The notes under the pieces: generated by a model
What the model was told of the DNA's origin: nothing
Database searches by the model: none
The model's input: only the letters and a program-made list of their open reading frames with translations
Part shown: positions 46,851 to 60,783 of the stretch, piece by piece
How positions within the stretch are numbered: position 1 is the stretch's first letter
How the letters are laid out: every line of letters starts with the position of its first letter
NCBI RefSeq assembly: GCF_964340395.1
Contig: NC_135551.1
Location: 28,680,880 to 28,744,879, forward strand
Length of the DNA: 64,000 nucleotides
Source of the DNA: Glandiceps talaboti
Taxonomy: Eukaryota > Hemichordata > Enteropneusta > Spengelidae
Reading direction: 5' to 3'
Translations under genes and position numbers: made by a program

Positions 46851-48180
46851 CAATCAGAGTCGTTCATTTTTGCTTCATTAATGTATTGCCTCCAGAAGAA
46901 AAAGAAGCGTGTCCGATTCCATTTGCAATGAAGTGCACGTGATTATTATGGAATCTATGACGTCATAATCTAAGACTTAGGTTGCATTAGGTATGTTAGC
47001 TAGTGAGGGGGAGGTAGATAAGCTATCCCAGTTACTCTTTTCTTATTTCATCCACTTTCTGTCAGCTTCACATATCACCTATCTTCCTTTCTACCCCATT
47101 CACATACCCATAAGATATATTGATATCAACAGTCGAGAGAACGGGGCATCACCCTTTGTTTTGAGTCCTAAAGTCATCGCTTTAATTCCTTCCTCTGTTC
47201 GTCATCAAATATTGATGTACTCGTAAGATGAGTCACTTTCTAATTTGAACTTTTTGTCAGGCATGCACACACTTGTAAATCACAAATAATCCTAGATTTA
47301 GATGTCAATTGGGAGATTTCAAGGTGTCCTTGTAGACATGGTGTAATATTCCCAGACTTTGGTCCTAAATCAGAATTAAAATGCACGCTTTCTAAGATTT
47401 GTTTAGTTTTGTCGGATATGCAACTTCAGAAATATATTTTTTACATAAATCCATATATAATTTTTCCAGAATCATTTGATCATATAGCTTAATCATGTTT
47501 TTATTTAGTCAATTCGGCATAATGATACTTCATTATATGAAATGTCAATTTCACTTGGTGACCTCATAGACTGTGTTCGCCTTTTTAAGATAAAGGAGTT
47601 CTCAGAGTACGACTCGAGTTCGATGGAGACCGTACGATTTATCAAATGTTCCAAAACATCACAAAATAATTTGAATCTGTATTTTAAACAATTCTCCAAA
47701 GCTATATATAGAGTAATAGTTAGTTTGATGTATATATTGCAAAGGTCCTCAAGCTGTATATGCTCACACGTCATAATTTGAAAAATCACACACAAATGTA
47801 CGATAATTCTTTCCATATTGCTGTAATCCCCAAAGTTGTAGGGTCTAATTTGTCGGCAGACTATCTAACAAATAATCCAATTTAGCCATTCTGTGTTTTC
47901 TTATTCAGGTAAAACCTTAGGGGACTTCAATGATGATCCTAAGGGGCCTTTCTTAGCAACACTGCGAGTACATTAGACCGTTAGGTTAAGTCAATTTCCT
48001 TTTTAGACGTTTTAATGTATCATCTAAAGTCAGTATCAATTTCGAGGTGACAGTGCAGGTATCTAAAGAGCTCCGAGGTGTTTTACTAGCAACTTCCGTT
48101 CATCAGATCGCAAACTATCGTCTTCATGTTTTTTTTCTCCCGGTGCCTAATGTATTTATTCTCCATTTACATCAAAAACT
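46851..48180. other. Gene-free unique sequence
   Basis: One acceptor-like site (TTCTTATTCAG, 47899-47909) precedes a short phase-1 frame GKTLGDFNDDPKGPFLATLR ending in TAG (47976). This could be a small terminal exon but has no support beyond that. Confidence 0.3.
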
Positions 48181-48183
48181 CTC

Positions 48184-48375
48184 ACTTTTGATGATGTGTC
48201 TGTTCTTGTTGATATAACGATCTCACACTCACACTTTTTGATGACGTGTCTGTTCTTGTTGATATGATAACGCTCTCAAACACTTGCACTTTTTGATGAC
48301 GTGTCTGTTCTTGTTGATATAACGATCTCACACTCACACGTTTTGATGACGTGTCTGTTCTTGTTGATATGATAC
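48184..48375. repeat. 51-57 bp tandem repeat, 4 copies
   Basis: Each copy has TTTTGATGACGTGTCTGTTC then TTGTTGATAT and a variable part (AACGATCTCACACTCACAC or GATAACGCTCTCAAACACTT). Confidence 0.85.
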
Positions 48376-48384
48376 CAATCTCAC

Positions 48385-48452
48385 CGTTGTGATCTCTTTT
48401 CTCAATCATCCTATTTGCTTCATCCAAAGCAAACTTAAGTATAGCCGCGGGA
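48385..48452 (-). other. Possible single exon, minus strand
   Basis: Acceptor TTGCTTTTCTAG and donor AACG|GTGAGA bracket 68 nt open in one phase: PAAILKFALDEANRMIEKRD plus HN. Good splice sites and an amphipathic, coding-like peptide, but no partner exons were found. Confidence 0.25.
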
Positions 48453-48803
48453 CTAGAAAAGCAAAGGACTGTCACTGTATTTGCCTCAACTCAAAGCAAA
48501 CTGGTGGATGAAACCCAGGTGATGAATTGGAAAGAAAGATAAGGAGATGTAATAAGTGGCACAAAAGTCGAACTGAAAATTTCCAGTTAGAATTAAAAGA
48601 TTCGAGGACTTTTAATGCTTCGAGCTGGGACAGCAAAGTATAGAAAGGTTTCATTGAAAAGTGTAATGCCCAATAAATCTATGATCATGTAATATCTATA
48701 TTTCTTTCTCTGTTCTTTTTGTTTTTGACTTGCTCGTTTCTTGTTTGGGTATTTGTTTCTCTCCTTGTCTAATTTTTCTTCTATATGACTGACTGACTAT
48801 CTA

Positions 48804-48849
<46 letters not shown>

Positions 48850-50566
48850 AGTCTTGCTTTTTTTCAATGATATTTAAATTTTGTAAAGCATTCAAAGGCG
48901 GCATGGCGCGCTTAATTCTGTAGTAATATGGAAAGCTGAACTGGTAACCATGACAATAAATGACCACGATACAGTTTACATGAAATTCATGCAAAATATT
49001 GGAAACATACCATGAACTCATACAAATTCGTTTCGTGACGTCATGAAAACATTGACATAAACTTGTCTGCAAATTATTTTTGCATTTTAACAACTCTGTC
49101 ATGTTGCAAGTTTTGTGGGGTTTTTTTTTAAAAGAAAGAGGATTTAGCAAAACTGATACTAAGTGTTATAGGAATATATTGGTGTCATTGAACTGCATAA
49201 AATTGCACGGTGTTTGCTCTTAAATTAGTTTCACACCTCATGTAAAAATGGCTCTCTCTTGGACAACTAAGGGGATTTTGAAATGTCAAAGCAGTGCACC
49301 CGCAGACTTTGAGTGATGTTCATACTAACAAAAGAAATAGTTATTTGTGCATGGAATAACAATAAGCTTTAAAGTTTGTATTGGCTATCTTCTTCTACGT
49401 TTGTGGTAGGGTGATTTCTTTCAAAGTCTTCTACCAAACATTCAACGAACAACAGTTTGGATCATTCTTCCGTGGTCTGTGTCCGACTCTCTTCATCACG
49501 TGATGGCACTACAAGGGAAGGGCGGGAACTGAGGTCATGCATATGAATAAACGATTATAAATATTGTGACCGAAAGATCAAATAGTGCAGATGTGCATGA
49601 AAAATGGTCAGACTTTCATTTTATTCCAATTTGCAATGACTTACTTCTAACCAAAAAGTTTCATAGTGATAAAAAATATGTATTTTCAATTAATAGTAAA
49701 GCTGAAATACGCGAAAAGGTACCCTTAAAATAAGAACAATTCTGTGGCAAAAATTTCAGCGGGAAAACCTATGGTTCTGATAAAGATAATTTATTCTCAC
49801 CACGTACTGGGTATTTACATTCATTTGAGGTTATTTGATAAGTATCATAAATTATCCATCGACAAAGAGTGAACTATTTAAGCTCCCGTTAGATTTATTG
49901 TCTTTGTTCGTTCTTGTCCCCGCTGGTCTGGTGAACACCCGCTGCAATGGAATAACCCACTAATCGTAGTTCATCGTCACGTGACAACAATGTACTCAAA
50001 AGTAACTATACCTGGACCTCTTTTCCACCGAAAAAAAGAACAGTTTCTGTTGTGACTTGTGGTCAACTGACGCTTTGAGAATTTCAATATCGTTTCTGAC
50101 GTCTGCAACAAAAAATAACCCCTTTTATAGAAAACTTATATCACAGTGTAATAGTTCCGGGCTAGCAGTACACCCCATAATATTAGAAGTGTGCTGTTTA
50201 CCCTTTTAAAGCAACGTAACGATTTCGTTTAGTAAAATGAGAAAGCAAACGACAATGTCGAGGGTCAAAGTTGTCATCATTGTCATAGGTCCCAGCTAAC
50301 GATTGAAAGTGTTTGGCATGAGTTACGTGAGAAAAGAAAGGGAAGATTATTTATATTTTGAGTTTGTGACATAAGATATACTCCATGACGTTGTTGCTAA
50401 GATATTAATTTCCACTATTTTCGTGTTTCAACACAAGTGAACTTATCCAATGAGGGTTGTCATGGCGAATTTACCAGAAACAATCTCGTAATTTAAAAAT
50501 GGATTTGGAATTATAAGTCTTAATTGCCCTCTTTTGTTCCAATGTCCAGCCTCTATACTGTACATG
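48453..50566. other. Gene-free sequence with a (CTGT)n tract
   Basis: (CTGT)n lies at about 48805-48849. The rest is unique, with no convincing exon. Confidence 0.4.
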
Positions 50567-50775
50567 TGCCCATAGGGGTGTCTACGGTTTCTTAGATTGT
50601 TGTTTTGCTTGTCTACAATCTAAATATGACAACGTTTTGACTATATATTTCCCCTACCTCAACGGAAAGAACACGAAATTTATCAAATTGTATAGAGCGT
50701 AAATTAATACATTTGTAGTGGCAGGATTTGTGCAAAGGTAAAGACCAATCTAAGCAATAGTACGTGTCTCTGTGC
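50567..50775. mobile_element. MITE family 2, copy 2 (diverged, one end lost)
   Basis: The left end CCATAGGGGTGTCTACGGTT then TCTTAGATTGTTGTTTTG resembles the copy 1 terminal repeat. The interior, read on the minus strand, matches copy 1 in order: TTGCTTAGA, GCCACTACAAATGTAT, GTTGTCATATTTAG, TGTAGAC. The other terminus is not recognisable and the sequence passes into a (TATG)n array. Confidence 0.7.
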
Positions 50776-50784
50776 AATATATGT

Positions 50785-51462
50785 GTGTATGTATGTATGT
50801 ATGTATGTATGTATGTATGTATGTATGTATGTATGTATGTATGTATGTATGTATGTATGTATGTATGTATGTGTATGTGTGTGTATGTGTGTGTGGATGG
50901 ATGGATGGATGGATGGAGGTAGGTAGGTAGGTAGGTATGTATGTATGTATGTATGTATGTATGTATGTATGTATGTATGTATGTATGTATGTATGTATGT
51001 ATGTATGCATGTATGTATGTATGTATGTGTACATGTATGTATGTATGTATGTATGTATGGAGGTATGTATGTATGTATGTATGTATGTATGTATGTATGT
51101 ATGTATGTATGTATGTATGTATGTATGTGTACATGTATGTATGTATGTATGTATGTATGTATGTAGGTAGGTAGGTAGGTAGGTAGGTAGGTAGGTAGGT
51201 AGGTTGGTAGGTAGGTAGGTAGGTAGGTAGGTAGGTTGGTAGGTAGGTAGGTAGGTAGGTAGGTAGGTTGGTAGGTAGGTAGGTAGGTTGGTAGGTAGGT
51301 AGGTAGGTAGGTAGGTTGGTAGGTAGGTAGGTAGGTAGGTAGGTTGGTAGGTAGGTAGGTAGGTAGGTAGGTAGGTAGGTAGGTAGGTAGGTAGGTAGGT
51401 AGGTAGGTAGGTATGTAGGTATGTATGTAGGTATGTAGGTATGTAGGTAGGTAGGTAGGTAG
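50785..51462. repeat. 680-bp (TATG)n / (GGTA)n compound microsatellite
   Basis: (TATG)n blocks are interrupted by GGAT, AGGT and GTGTACATG, then a long (GGTA)n block (about 51163-51412) with GGTT variants. It gives long open frames (YIPTYLPT type) that are artefacts. Confidence 0.95.
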
Positions 51463-52120
51463 ATCATATACAACATCGTACTTCACCTAGGGCCGTCTTA
51501 GCAGACAACAATGACCAACTTCTGCCTTTGAGTCTAAATGACAAAACGTAGAAAACAAGATTCAACAATACTGTCAATTACATCATTTCATATTGGAAAA
51601 TCGTCATTATTATTTGAAATGATAAAATATCCGTTTTATATTTTGTATCCATTTAGTGTAATGAACATTGCTTTGTGTATGGTCTTCTGGGGAGGATATT
51701 GATACGACTACACGTATACATACCACATTTTTATAATATTGCATTCATTATTAAAAATGAATCTACAATGGCAACAATGTATACAAAGCAAAGCAAACTT
51801 CACAGATAAGAGTTAGTTTCCAATACCATCATCCACGTGGCAACATCTGAAGAAAAAACAAACATTATCAGGGTCTATAATTGTACTAACACAAAACCAG
51901 GTACTATCTAATATACTTTGTATTCTATCTCGTAAACTCTTGGGTCCTATACTGAGCCGAAAAGAACACATAAAATAATTTCGTAACATACCCACAGCTT
52001 AACAGCAAGATGACATATACATGTACAACGAAACGAGTTGTAAATACAACATTCTGACTTTCCAAAAAGTCATTTCAACTTTAAATTTGAACGTTATACT
52101 CTATTGTAAAAACAGTATAA

Positions 52121-52122
<2 letters not shown>
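51463..52122. other. Gene-free unique sequence
   Basis: Nothing recognised. Confidence 0.4.
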
Positions 52123-52178
<56 letters not shown>

Positions 52179-52185
52179 CGCTCTC

Positions 52186-52250
<65 letters not shown>

Positions 52251-52362
52251 CGCTCTCTCTCGCTCTCTCTCTCACACTCTCTCTCTCGCTCTCGCTCTCG
52301 CCCGCCCGCCCGCTCTCCCTCCCTCAGCTCCCTCCCTCCCCCTCACTCACTCACTCACTCAA
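52123..52362. repeat. (CT)n array with GCTC interruptions
   Basis: CT/TC dinucleotide tract with CGCT blocks, then CCCT and ACTC repeats. Confidence 0.95.
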
Positions 52363-55300
52363 TAACTCAATACCTCAATCACTCACTCATAGCTTTTCAA
52401 TATATGCGCGTTTACACCGAGGCCTATTTGAAAGTGAAATATAGACACTGTATGATACATGTGGTGATATATCCAGAGAGTTGTGCCTTGCAGGTTTGTT
52501 TTTAGGCTTGGCAAGACTGATAAATGTGTAGATTGGCTTCTACAATCAAATCCCCAAAGATATTATTATGAATCAGCATAGAAGTCTTATCTTATGCTGA
52601 TTTATCATCACTCTGAACTATGCTATTGCAATGACATAATAGGTCATGATCTTCTCAACGCAATGACGTTTTACTCATAAATCAGAGACGTAATAAGTCG
52701 TGATCTCCACTTCACATGTGCAGAAGTCAATGACGTATAACTCATAAAATATTCAGCTTTCTGATCCAAGTCGTCAACTCAACAAAGTTCATCGACATAA
52801 TAATTATGTGGAAAATTGCAAAACTTTTATAGTTAGGTGTATCGAAAGTGACAAATTATGAAAAAAGTAAATAATTTGATTACACTTTGTAGAAAAAAAT
52901 AGAGCTAGTGTCGTAGCTTCACTTAGTAAATGATTGTTTCATATCATATCATTTGCTGTCATAGCAGATATTTATTTCATCGTCATGGCTCATGTAAGTA
53001 AAATGAAGGCCACCATCTTTGAGTTTCCGTAACCAATGACATATCACGTCGTCGGCAAGATTTACGTTTATGGCGTCGTCATACTTACATGATCAAAGAA
53101 TTATCTTAGTCTATCTAGACATGACTGTGAGCAAAAAGACGGTACGGAACTTAAGAATAAAAAGCACTGTGACAGTCGTGTTTCGCAAGCGGGTTAAGAG
53201 ATTAGTTGCTCACATTTCGCCCACAGGAAATAAGTCGCAAGCCCCCCCCCCCCCCCCCATATGAGAAAAACCCCACGGCGATCATCATTCTATAGATGGT
53301 CGGTAGCCACCGTGGTGACGTAAAGATAAATATATGTTAGAGAAAAATCCGAATAATTTGGATATTTCCAGAGTAAAACCAGGAAATAATAATACAGAAT
53401 GCATTTTGTTTGAAAAGGCTAGCCGTCTTTAATTTTGACAGTGATGGATATCGACACGTGACGTTCATTCCCAAATCCTACTCTTGACTTGAGCTAGTTT
53501 TTACGTCGAAAAGGGAAAAAATGGAATTGTAATCTATTTTCATTAAACGTGAATATGAAAGCGCATTTCATAAGCGCGATTAAATTGAGTGGTTTACATA
53601 ACTTTTGGCGGGAAGAACTTTGTCGTCTGCGAACTTTCGCGCCAGAAATTGAGCCGTTGGTCGGAATGGTGGCTTCGTTCACAAACTACTGCTTACCTTT
53701 GTAGAATGTTATATACACCGTACAACAAATATCACCTCATTTTAACTTCTAGTTGAATTTTCGCGAATGATTATTCAAAATGCCATAACTCGACACTGCC
53801 TTCGTCCACCCTGTCAAAAATTCAACCTTCTGTTATTTTGAAATAATTACAGGACTAAGGCTATGCAATCCATCTGTGTCCCCATCAGCGGTTACCGTCA
53901 TACAATATTACGTTTGATTTATGATTATAGCTCAGCGTACATCATCCATAAATGTAGACAAATAACCCCAATTAACTAGATGATTCACAAAGATATCGAT
54001 AGATCGTATCCGAGTTCCAAATATTCCCATGTAATATTTACTATAATAACATGCATTTACTCGGCGATGTTATTTTTGGGCGGAATTACAGATTAGTAAT
54101 GTCCAAAATGGAAATATTGTATCGAGTTTAATACAGCGTCTCAAATTATCAGGAAATATACCTCTGGGAAAATATTTCAAACAAAGGTTGCCAAAATTAG
54201 ACGTATGTAAGCATGTCAATTTGCATCGCTTGAAGCACGTGGGTTCAATCTTTGCATGATGTTGGGGGTTTTTTTTCAGTAGGTGTTGCATTTTTAAGGG
54301 AACGTTCAAGTTGGATTTCCTGATGTAATATGTGTCGTTAATTCAGAAAAAAAATAGTGAAGACTACTTTTTGTCTGATCTCTATTTAATTTAGCCTTTC
54401 AATTACCACCGAACATCTTTAAGTTAATTTTATTTCAACAGAACGATTGAAACTTTTGCAAAATTTATCCCGCGCTTTTCTCCGTTATCGTCTGTTAAGA
54501 AAGTGAATGAGCAGATGTATTGTTTGCTAACAGTTGATGTAGTAATTTCAGCTCAATTTACTTAGCACAAAGGAACATGGCACAACTATCTATCATCGTG
54601 GAATGAAATCGAGGCTCGGGTATCTAACCTTCCAGGCATTTCAAGGCTACAAACATGAATACGACTACAAACCGTCGTCTCAATGGGAAGTGAATTACTC
54701 CTATTTGAGCTATTTTAGGGCGCAACGGAACTTGCACTTAAAACTCGTTTTAATTAAGTCTCTTTTCAGCGTCATTTTAGCGTGCAACCTAACTTAGATC
54801 ATGTACCCTCCCTCCCTGGACTACTTTCACGTTTGCAATGGTCAGGACGAACTCGGAGCGGTACACAGTTTACTCCACTTTCTGTATACTATTTGATAGT
54901 ACGTTTGTTATGAAGAAATATGCCATGATAATAAATTATTTACGAATTAGGTTCTGCTGAAAGAAGGAATTAGAGACACAAATTGACGGATAACCTTAAT
55001 CAATCATTCGTGATATTGCAAGAGATACAATCTTACACCGCGACTTAAGATCTTATGTACAACACGAATACACACGTAAGATCATGTTTTATAGTCCTCG
55101 CAAGACGGTTGTGTTTACGATGTATGGTCGTTAAGTCGGCGGTTGTTCACCAGAAATTCGTAAAAACTATTACTACGCAGTCGTCTACGTTTGATCTGGA
55201 GTAGTGAGTAAACTGAACATGGTACAGATTTATTCGTATTAAATTGCCAAGCAAGGTTGCTGAGTTTCACCGGTAATGATTGCTATTAATCATTGGCGAC

Positions 55301-56250
55301 TTTAAAGCGTTACCTCTATGGTTGAAAGGGTTGGCAAGCAATACATCAGATCCGAGTCGAGGAGTTCAATAGAGGATTCCAACTTCAAGAACTTCCGAAT
55401 TCTTTCAAAACATTTTTTAAAAATTGTGGGTTTTTTAGAATGTTGTCATATTTTGCTGCCATCTTGGATGGGTTATTTTGAGAATTGAATTCTACCAATA
55501 CTCATCAACGTTAACGAGATTTGTGGAATTCGTGGGATCGTGTCTCATTTCACCCCAGGTAATCCATCAATCCTTAATGACTTGCGCAGACAAAACCTGA
55601 CAGATGGCGGGATAAGCAGTACCAGACGACACCCCTGCAACAGAAGGCTTGGTCTGCGTCTCAACTAAAAAGTGTAATTACAAAACCATTTTGTTCATTT
55701 TCCCAGTTCTTTCGTCATCAATTACAGAAGCTAGATTGACTCAATATGGAATAGTTACTTCACTCGTGGCAATACAGAGTGAAATACTCAGATACGAATT
55801 TTGAATAAATATCGTAATTTTATGACCAAAATACTATGGTGCTTGACGGGAAGCTTGAGGGATCTGTCTCAAATACGTGTAACGATGAAGATTTAGCAAC
55901 TTTTAGTTTCATACACCACAGCTGTCGTGCAAAGCATTTCCCGAAACCACACTTTCAATTTTATATATACATGTAATCCCTTTATATGTACGGGTCATTT
56001 GCAGACAACATACGTGGAGTAGCTACCACATACTACTATTATGTCCATTACTAGTAAAATTGAAGAATTCAATGACTTTGTGATGGACGCCAAAAATTAG
56101 ATAGATGCAAGCTTAGATAATGAAAAGCACCATTGCAATCGTTTGAAACGAGGATTTTCAGTAACAAACAAATGACGAGGTCATCGTCTGTATGATTTGG
56201 TTCCGGGTCATCAATTGTAAACTGTTACTATGTTTCAACATCAATGAATA
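52363..56250. other. Long gene-free stretch (3.9 kb)
   Basis: A poly-C run occurs at about 53243-53258. No exon, transposon end or RNA gene stands out. Candidate upstream exons for the 56757 fragment were not found. Confidence 0.4.
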
Positions 56251-56616
<366 letters not shown>

Positions 56617-56756
56617 AATGGTGGCGCATCATTTATGATTCATATATAAATAAAAAGACAACCCAGTTGGTCAATTTGATATCATGATTGGTTTCATCAT
56701 AAGAACTACCAGTGTTTGATATGTATATGCCAATTCTAATATTTTACTACCTCCAG

Positions 56757-56824
56757 TCAAGGAAAATATGAATGCGGATGACTACTTGGAAGACAAGTAC
56801 AAAGAGAAAATGATGGACAGTTAG
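56757..56824 (+). other. Possible 3' terminal exon
   Basis: A good acceptor (TTTTACTACCTCCAG) precedes a phase-1 frame KENMNADDYLEDKYKEKMMD-S-stop (TAG at 56822-56824). An AATAAA occurs about 130 bp downstream. The acidic/basic peptide looks coding, but the rest of the gene was not found. Confidence 0.3.
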
Positions 56825-57004
56825 TTATACATTAAAATCATCTTTTTATACACTATTTATTGACAGCGAAAGACATGATGTATATGGACAAACATCGTCG
56901 ATCTTTTCAACACAATGCCAAGGTAACGAAAACAACTTTATAAGGTGGAAAATAAATTGGGTAACTAATTCTGGTAAGGCCTAACAAAAGTAATTGTGGG
57001 TTTG

Positions 57005-57233
57005 CGATTACGCTCAATTTTAGAAAATGTGGGGTAAGTCGATTTTTTATTTTGTTTACTTATTTTGTTTCATGTGTGAGTGTCTACTTCAGGTAGTTAT
57101 GTTTTCCGTTGTTTTCCATATGGTCTCTGTGTTATTGATTTATTCCCATCAGATATATGTACAGCCATTACAGATTGGAATAACAGTTTTATATAATTGT
57201 CTTTTTAAGTTGATGTCAGTTTCCGCATCCACT
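57005..57233 (+). repeat. Dispersed repeat copy 2 (shared with 8436-8703)
   Basis: Contains GCGATTACGCTCAATTTTAG, TTCCGTTGTTTTCCATATGG, TACAGCCATTACAGATTGGA and GTCTTTTTAAGTTGATGTCA, collinear with the copy in gene B intron 6, without the (GT)n expansion. Confidence 0.7.
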
Positions 57234-57414
57234 ATCATTACTTTTTTTAAATAAATAAATTCTATTGGAAATTTATACATTATGCAGTTGACCTATAGTA
57301 TCTAACAAATGTATGTATGTATGTATTTAATTGTTTTATGCTCGTTAATCTTATAACTGTAAGTAACTGAACTACCCGGGTTGTCTCGTTACCAGGGGAA
57401 ACGAATCATACCGT

Positions 57415-57662
57415 TCATCTGCCAATGCAGATTGGATAGTCATGATAAAACGTAGGACAGGTAAACGAACACTTGGGGTCTAGGTTAATGTACCAATATA
57501 GGTCAATTCCGTCATTAGTTGACATGTAACATCCGGCAAACATAATTTTACGACCTGATTTATGATCTATTAACAATTTAGTATTATGGGATAGGTCATT
57601 CAGTGCAAGGTTAGCCTTCTCACACACGTTGTCATTACATACACATATATATAGAATTCTAC
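57415..57662 (-). other. Possible cysteine-rich terminal exon, minus strand
   Basis: After acceptor CTTTACGGCAG a phase-1 frame runs 82 codons to a stop: RILYICVCNDNVCEKANLAL, LLIDHKSGRKIMFAGCYMS, LYWYINLDPKCSFTCPTFYH, YPICIGR. Seven cysteines in a short peptide suggest a secreted or extracellular domain. I do not recognise the family and no upstream exon is evident (it would lie at higher coordinates). Confidence 0.35.
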
Positions 57663-58595
57663 CTGCCGTAAAGATATAAGCATTTTTTTAATTGTATTAT
57701 ACGTGGTTCAATCGAAAAAAACTACGGTGGTATTTTTTATCCGTTTTTTGATTGTATGCTGTCTGAACTGTTTACAATATTCATGATTCTTACGTAGTTG
57801 CCCAAAAACAAGTGAGAATTTCTGGTTGATTTTGAAAAATTTTACACCGCCTTTTAATCGCCTTTTTTATCATATTTTTTACGATTTGCTTAAGATAGAA
57901 TTGTGTAATAAATACCTTAGTTTAGTAAAAGTAGTTTCTATATGGAAGTGGCGCACAACATAGACATCATACTTTCCGACAGACTTTGACGAAGTTTTCC
58001 ATCGTCATTTTCATCTAGTTACAATGACAGCTAATTATTATTAACATGCATTCTGTGATGACCTCATAAAACTTTCCAGTAAAAAAACAAGTTCAAAGTT
58101 CATCGGTCAAAGGTCAATATAGTCTTAGAGTAAATTCATGGAAATCAGCCAAGCTTTATGATGAGACAGTATAGTGGTGGATGAGGAAAAGGAAGAAGCT
58201 GAACAAAAATAACGATTTATCGATATATTTCTAGTACAAGCCTTGGGCCTTATTTTTTTATTTACACTTTACTAACAGTTTATGATTTATGATTTGAATT
58301 TATATATGATCTCGTAAAGTTTGCACAATCCAACGACAACAAAGTCATTGTCCGATGGTTTAGTTTTATCACCTGTATTCATGGAAAACCTTCCATTTCC
58401 TAAAAGGACTTCAAAAGACTAAAGTAAAATGTGTAAAGAAAATATTTAAAAAACGAAATATCGGGTCTTGGTTGAAATGAAAGCATTTAATATTCTTGAG
58501 ATTTTTTATGGCTGTTTCGACAATTATCTTTCAAGCTGCTTCTTTATTCTTGGGTATGAGCAAGGTGTGTATGTCTGCGTGTATGTGTGTGTCTA

Positions 58596-58597
<2 letters not shown>
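57663..58597. other. Gene-free unique sequence
   Basis: AT-rich, nothing recognised. Confidence 0.4.
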
Positions 58598-58635
<38 letters not shown>

Positions 58636-58695
58636 TATGTATGTATGTATGTATGTATGTATGTATGTATGTATGTATGTATGTATGTATGTATA
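58598..58695. repeat. (GT)n then (TATG)n microsatellite
   Basis: About 30 bp of GT followed by about 65 bp of TATG. Confidence 0.95.
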
Positions 58696-58792
58696 TATGT
58701 ACAAATTACAAATTACAAATTGTCGTATAAATTGTAAAACAAAGAACACCCTGAATGAGAATGAGAATAACGACCTGAACTTTTATTTACAG

Positions 58793-58855
58793 TTTTTGCT
58801 ACCATTGAACTCGTCGACTCGGAATTCCATGATATTATAAAGGCTTCACGCAAAG
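58793..58855 (+). other. Possible 63-nt internal exon
   Basis: Acceptor TTTTATTTACAG and donor AAAG|GTATGT flank 63 nt open only in phase 1: FATIELVDSEFHDIIKASRK. Splice sites are good. Partner exons and family are unknown. Confidence 0.3.
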
Positions 58856-60783
58856 GTATGTATGGGTTTTGAACTTTCTTCAAACTCTGAATCAAACATT
58901 CAGACATGCTCCTACAAGACAGCGTATAATCCGGACAGCATGTTTCCAGACTCAGGGTCTAGTCTACACAATCCCTGATGATTGCTGACATGGACACTCG
59001 GACACCGGCTGACAGCCCAGTTGACTCCCTTGGTCACGCACTCAGGATACTACACCTACTTCTACCTCTCGCTCAAGTGCTATCACCTGACTACAGGAGC
59101 CGTCACTTCGCGGCATGTGACCCTTACGTGTACCAGCTATTTGTTGTTTTTATTTTAGATCGGAACCGGCGTATTAGTAACAGTATTTTTGATAAAGCAG
59201 CACCAACAACTTTGACTGTGTTTACCATCCATAGCATAAGTGAAATGTTATAGTCCACGAAATTAGGACAACCCGGTTATTGTCTCGTCAAGTGACGGAA
59301 CACTTCTACCACTCTTACACGTCCACTGTGCATTTAAAAACCCGAAGACTGTTTTATAGGTTTATCTGTTCAACCGACTTTACATATTCAGCTATCTCTT
59401 TCTATGTATTTACTTTTCATTTGCTTCGATGTGTTTGTATGTTCTGTTATCGATCCCTAAACCCTTTTGTCATCGCGGTGAATAAGTAGTGCGGCCGCGG
59501 GCCGCGTTCCCCCTCACTCGAGCTCCGTCTCGTCTTCGAACAGTTCCCCAAATATACCGATCAAATGCTCCAGACACATAAGTATCATTCACTCCTTTGA
59601 TTATTCATTCGTCAATTCTTTTTGTTCACTTCTTCTTCATGTCTGTCCGCGCGTTTGTGTATCCTTTAAAGTGTACTTGTTTTCATTCCGTACGTCGTGT
59701 TATTCTGTTATCACGTAAGGAGCTTGTCAAAGCACTACACAACACCGCCAAACGGAATGTTAATCCCATCGTTGTTTAGTCGGTAAACTTCGTCGTAATT
59801 TCGCGTCTGGCCGAGAATTTGTAAAACAATTATAGTGCAAAAACTACAAAGTGAATGAGTTATCAATACCTTGTCTTTTCTTAACGAGTTATTGTTGTTA
59901 TAGTCAGCTGTATAAATGTTTTTATCGGTTGTTATTTCTAAACACTAGAAACAGAATATGCGAGTACTTGATGTGGTGAAGAGGGGTATCGCTTTAACAG
60001 GTACAATCCGTTTCAATTTAAATTCAAAAGGTAAGTAAGTAGGTTGGTAGATTGCTATTATAATGACAATAGATAAGAAGCGAATCATTGTCAGTTTGTG
60101 AAGATGAGACAAGCCGCCCTCACACACACACTATCACCTATTGTTTTTCAATTTCAATAGCCTCTTCGCACTACAAGTAAACCTTTCGCGAAACAACGCC
60201 AAACCTGAATGTTAACGTTTTAAAACTCGACTGGACTGGTACGCTCAGAGGGCACAAGTGGCAAAAGTAATCCAAGTTGCACTTGGAGGGGACCTTACAA
60301 TTTGTGCTCGAGTGGTTTTGAATAGCAAACAGCTGAATTCGGTTAATGATTGACAATCGAGGCGGTATTAACGCGATTCAGAGTTAATACGATACGTCAC
60401 ATTACTAGTGCTCCGCCTACAAACCAAGCACTTCCCTCACTTGAGATTCATGCCACTGCAGAAAATAGTCCCACAGATTTCACCTTATTTCTTGGCGTCA
60501 CCAGCTCTAAGAAGTGAGCTCCACTCTGATTCTTTACTCTCGATGTTGTGAGAAGAGGTTTGTGGCGGATTACAGTGTTGTTTGGACTATACAGTGGAAC
60601 GCCTTATTGGAATAGTATACATTACATTTGGCATTATGTAAAGAGGTGTCACATACAGAACGTAAGCATGATCCACTGTACTACGTACTGAGTTGAGAGC
60701 GTCGCGCTGCGTGTTGGTGTGTACTGCGATTTCCTTCTACACCGACTCGCTGTGGCGAGCTAAAGGACTTCGAACAACACACC
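58856..60783. other. Upstream region of the Frizzled gene
   Basis: No exon is convincing. A GC-rich GCGGCCGCGGGCCGCG patch lies at 59491-59506. The last few hundred bases presumably hold the promoter and 5'UTR of the Frizzled gene. I see no clear TATA box. Confidence 0.4.

Noticed and set aside
47505-47816. 103-codon minus frame
   Set aside because: AT-rich sequence with an equally open plus frame, no domain and no splice support.
50613-51486. 260-287 codon frames of Tyr-Ile-His-Thr / Tyr-Leu-Pro-Thr repeats
   Set aside because: Tetranucleotide microsatellite artefact.
58978-59253. 91-codon plus frame
   Set aside because: Starts with an ATG but has no domain, no conserved motif and no neighbouring exon; likely chance.
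59491-59506. GC-rich GCGGCCGCGGGCCGCG patch as a CpG-island promoter
   Set aside because: It is only 16 bp long and about 1.3 kb upstream of the Frizzled start codon.
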